DNA of 5,818 nucleotides, taken from the NCBI GenBank assembly GCA_018609665.1, contig JAHENN010000122.1, forward strand, positions 1 to 5,818, read 5' to 3'. Below are positions 4,189-5,818 of the stretch, one piece after another. Position numbers and translations under genes: made by a program. Under the pieces are notes generated by a model that had not been told where the DNA came from, did no database searches, and saw only the letters and a list, made by a program, of their open reading frames with translations. Numbering within the stretch: position 1 is the first letter of the stretch; each line of letters opens with the position of its first letter. This DNA is from Haloarculaceae archaeon. Its GTDB lineage: Archaea; Halobacteriota; Halobacteria; Halobacteriales; Haloarculaceae.

Positions 4189-5541
4189 TCAGAGGGCCGC
4201 GTAGTCGGCCTCGCGAATCTGTGCGTAGCCGCCGTCGCGGTAGCCGAACTTCCGGACGACGTACTCGCCGAACAGCTTCGCCCCGGACAGCCCCGCGTAC
4301 ACCGCCTGCCGCGGCTCGAAGGCGTCGTCCTTGACGGCGTCGACGAGCCCGAAAACGCGGTCCCAGTCGTCGGGCTCGTACCCCCGGACCATCTCGGCGA
4401 AGACGCAGTTCCGCCGCACCTCGTCGCCGACGGCCGCCTGCCACTCGCGGTTGTACGCCGACAGGCGGTCGTTGGCGGCGAGTCGGCCGGCGATCTTGCC
4501 CGTCCGGACGGCGACGTGGTCGCCGCCCTCGTGGAAGGCGGAGGTTCCGCCCATCGCGCCGCCGGTGACGGCGACGTTCGCGGCGGTCGGCGACTCGATG
4601 GGCCGCGTCGAGGAGATGGGGTACGTCTCGGTGCCGCCGGACTTCCCGCGGTCCTCCACGAGCGGGAAGTCCTCGACGTCGTAGCCGTCGTAGGCCTCCG
4701 AGAGCAGGCGCTCGACGAACGTCGCCCCCTGCGGGACGCGGTCGTCGTCCGACCGGAGCAGCCGGTAGGACTCGGGGTCGTCGACGTCGTCGAGCTCCAT
4801 TCCGATGGGCATCGTCAGCCCGACCCGCGCGACCGGGTCGTCGTTCGGGAACACCCACGGGTAGGCGGTGTGGCCGGGCATGTACCCCCACCAGAACTTG
4901 ATGCGGTCGGGCTCGAACAGCTCCTCTGGCAGCCGGCGGTACTCCTGGTAGGCGATGTGGTTGGCCTCCCGGGAGGCGAGCCGGTCGAGGTCGTCGTCGG
5001 ACAGCCACTCGCCCAGCACGCGGCCGGTGACGGTCCGCTGGGGGCCGTCGGCCAGCACGAGGTGGTCGGCGACGATCTCGGTGCCGTCCCGCAGCGTCAG
5101 CGTGTGGGTCGGCCGGCCCGTCGTTTCGGTCTCGACGTCGGCGACGGCGGTCCCGACGCGGTACTCCGCGCCGGCCGCCTCGGCGCGCTGCCGGAGCCAG
5201 TCGTCGAACCGGGCCCGGTGGACGGTGAAGCCGAAGTTGGGGTACGACGACCCCATGTTGGTGTCGGTCAGCTCCACCGTCGCGTCGGGGCTGATGAACT
5301 CCGCGGCGTGCAGTTCCTGGTGTTTCACCCACTCCGGCACCGGCTCCCCGAGGTCCATCAGGTCGACCCAGTAGTCGAGGATGCCGGCGGCGTCCGTCGA
5401 GTCGGGGCCGAGCCCCTCGCGGTCGGCGCGCGGCACCCCCTTCTCAAGGACGACGGCGTCGGCGCCCTCGCTGGCGGCCGCGTGGCCGGCCGATGAGCCG
5501 GCCGGGCCGCCCCCGACGACGGCGACGTCTACCTGTTGCAT
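4189..5541 (-). CDS. Geranylgeranyl-reductase-family FAD-dependent oxidoreductase
   Basis: This 450-residue flavoprotein belongs to the group that in archaea reduces the double bonds of isoprenoid chains in ether lipids or quinones. The FAD-binding N-terminus reads DVAVVGGGPAGSS (residues 5-17), with Glu33 in VVLEKG as the ribose ligand. Other family blocks are SYPNFGFTVHRARFDDWL (99-116), VLADGPQRTVTGRVLG (162-177), and YPWVFP with a following VG (227-241), which fits the YxWxFP lipid-cavity motif of geranylgeranyl reductases. The usual second FAD motif GDAAG is replaced by TGGAMGGTSAFHEGG (326-340). That makes it a divergent paralogue, so lipid reduction is probable by family but the exact substrate is open; a role with polyprenyl or carotenoid compounds is possible. 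The ATG at 5541 starts directly at the Rossmann strand with a TATA box 27 bp upstream. It lies 48 bp downstream of the adenosyltransferase gene. Confidence 0.85.
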   Translation of the reverse strand: MQQVDVAVVGGGPAGSSAGHAAASEGADAVVLEKGVPRADREGLGPDSTDAAGILDYWVDLMDLGEPVPEWVKHQELHAAEFISPDATVELTDTNMGSSYPNFGFTVHRARFDDWLRQRAEAAGAEYRVGTAVADVETETTGRPTHTLTLRDGTEIVADHLVLADGPQRTVTGRVLGEWLSDDDLDRLASREANHIAYQEYRRLPEELFEPDRIKFWWGYMPGHTAYPWVFPNDDPVARVGLTMPIGMELDDVDDPESYRLLRSDDDRVPQGATFVERLLSEAYDGYDVEDFPLVEDRGKSGGTETYPISSTRPIESPTAANVAVTGGAMGGTSAFHEGGDHVAVRTGKIAGRLAANDRLSAYNREWQAAVGDEVRRNCVFAEMVRGYEPDDWDRVFGLVDAVKDDAFEPRQAVYAGLSGAKLFGEYVVRKFGYRDGGYAQIREADYAAL

Positions 5542-5565
5542 GTAGGCGTACGGGACCGCGTTCGG

Positions 5566-5572
5566 CTTAAAT
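5566..5572 (-). promoter_or_regulatory. TATA box of the reductase-family gene
   Basis: Minus-strand ATTTAAG is centred about 27-28 bp upstream of the ATG at 5541, preceded by GGCAAGC (5580-5574) in the BRE position. This supports a leaderless transcript and separate expression from the adenosyltransferase gene 48 bp upstream. Confidence 0.6.
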
Positions 5573-5589
5573 CGCTTGCCCTGGGCGCG

Positions 5590-5818
5590 TCAGTAGTCGG
5601 GCGACTCCTCGACGACGCCCTCCCGCTGGTTGACGACGCGGGCCCAGACGAACAGCGCGTCCGACAGCCGGTTGAGGTAGGCGACGGCGGCGTCGTTGAC
5701 CGGCTCGTCGCCGGCCAGCGCGACCGCCCGGCGCTCGGCCCGGCGGCAGACCGACCGGGCGTGGTGGAGCCGCGCGCCCGCGTCGCTGCCGCCCGGCAGG
5801 ATGAACTCCTCCAGCGGC
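5590..5818 (-). CDS. PduO-type cob(I)alamin adenosyltransferase, C-terminal part (runs off right edge)
   Basis: The enzyme transfers the adenosyl group of ATP to cob(I)alamin or a cobinamide precursor to make the adenosylated coenzyme, in the cytoplasm. Seventy-five C-terminal residues are present; family members are usually about 170-190. The visible block begins FILPGGSDAGARLHHARSVCRRAER (residues 5-29 of the fragment), a hallmark of the PduO/EutT-like trimeric fold, with the Arg/Glu-rich helix that shapes the ATP and cobalamin site. YLNRLSDALFVWARVVN (47-63) is the other conserved block. The protein ends EESPDY with a TGA stop at 5592-5590. The N-terminal nucleotide-binding loop lies outside the window. 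The name rests on these motifs, which are characteristic; whether it serves cobalamin synthesis or salvage cannot be told here. Confidence 0.92.
   Translation of the reverse strand, partial: PLEEFILPGGSDAGARLHHARSVCRRAERRAVALAGDEPVNDAAVAYLNRLSDALFVWARVVNQREGVVEESPDY

Noticed and set aside
3983..5332. 449-codon minus-strand open frame overlapping the reductase-family gene in another frame
   Set aside because: Extremely arginine-rich product with no family features; the frame coded from 5541 has clear FAD and reductase motifs.

Overview
The window is haloarchaeal chromosomal DNA. It is very GC-rich, its proteins are rich in Asp/Glu and poor in Lys, and most genes lack a ribosome-binding site. 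Instead they carry a purine-rich BRE-like block plus a TATA-like element centred about 27 bp upstream of the start codon, the archaeal leaderless pattern. Species or genus cannot be set from the sequence alone. I see no mobile element, CRISPR array, tRNA or rRNA.

Layout. At the left edge is the 5' half of hisD (histidinol dehydrogenase), reading leftward and cut by the window. Divergent from it is a DtxR/MntR-type metal-dependent repressor with a C-terminal FeoA-like domain (583-1254). Its 3' end overlaps by 38 bp the 3' end of a leftward gene for a winged-helix regulator with two C-terminal membrane segments (1217-1840). Continuing on the minus strand are a 70-residue two-helix membrane protein (1897-2109), an MTH865-family small acidic protein (2163-2417), and a 404-residue FAD-dependent glycerol-3-phosphate dehydrogenase-like protein that lacks the C-terminal iron-sulfur domain of GlpA (2521-3735). 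After a gap of about 450 bp with no convincing gene come a geranylgeranyl-reductase-family flavoprotein (4189-5541) and, cut by the right edge, the C-terminal end of a PduO-type cob(I)alamin adenosyltransferase (5590-5818).

How the genes relate. Almost every gene has its own promoter-like element, so this looks like a run of single-gene units more than one operon. The two flavoproteins both touch lipid and glycerol metabolism: one would oxidise glycerol phosphate to dihydroxyacetone phosphate, and the other belongs to the family that saturates isoprenoid lipid chains. They are separated by the gap and have separate promoters. The metal-dependent regulator faces hisD, whose product is a metalloenzyme, but no regulatory link is shown.

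I found no clear new multi-gene system. The points most worth a second look are the structured, promoter-bearing gap at 3736-4188, three perfect inverted repeats near promoters or starts (469-480, 1886-1897, 2426-2442), the stand-alone GlpA-like flavoprotein, the altered FAD-binding motif in the reductase-family protein, and the membrane-anchored regulator.
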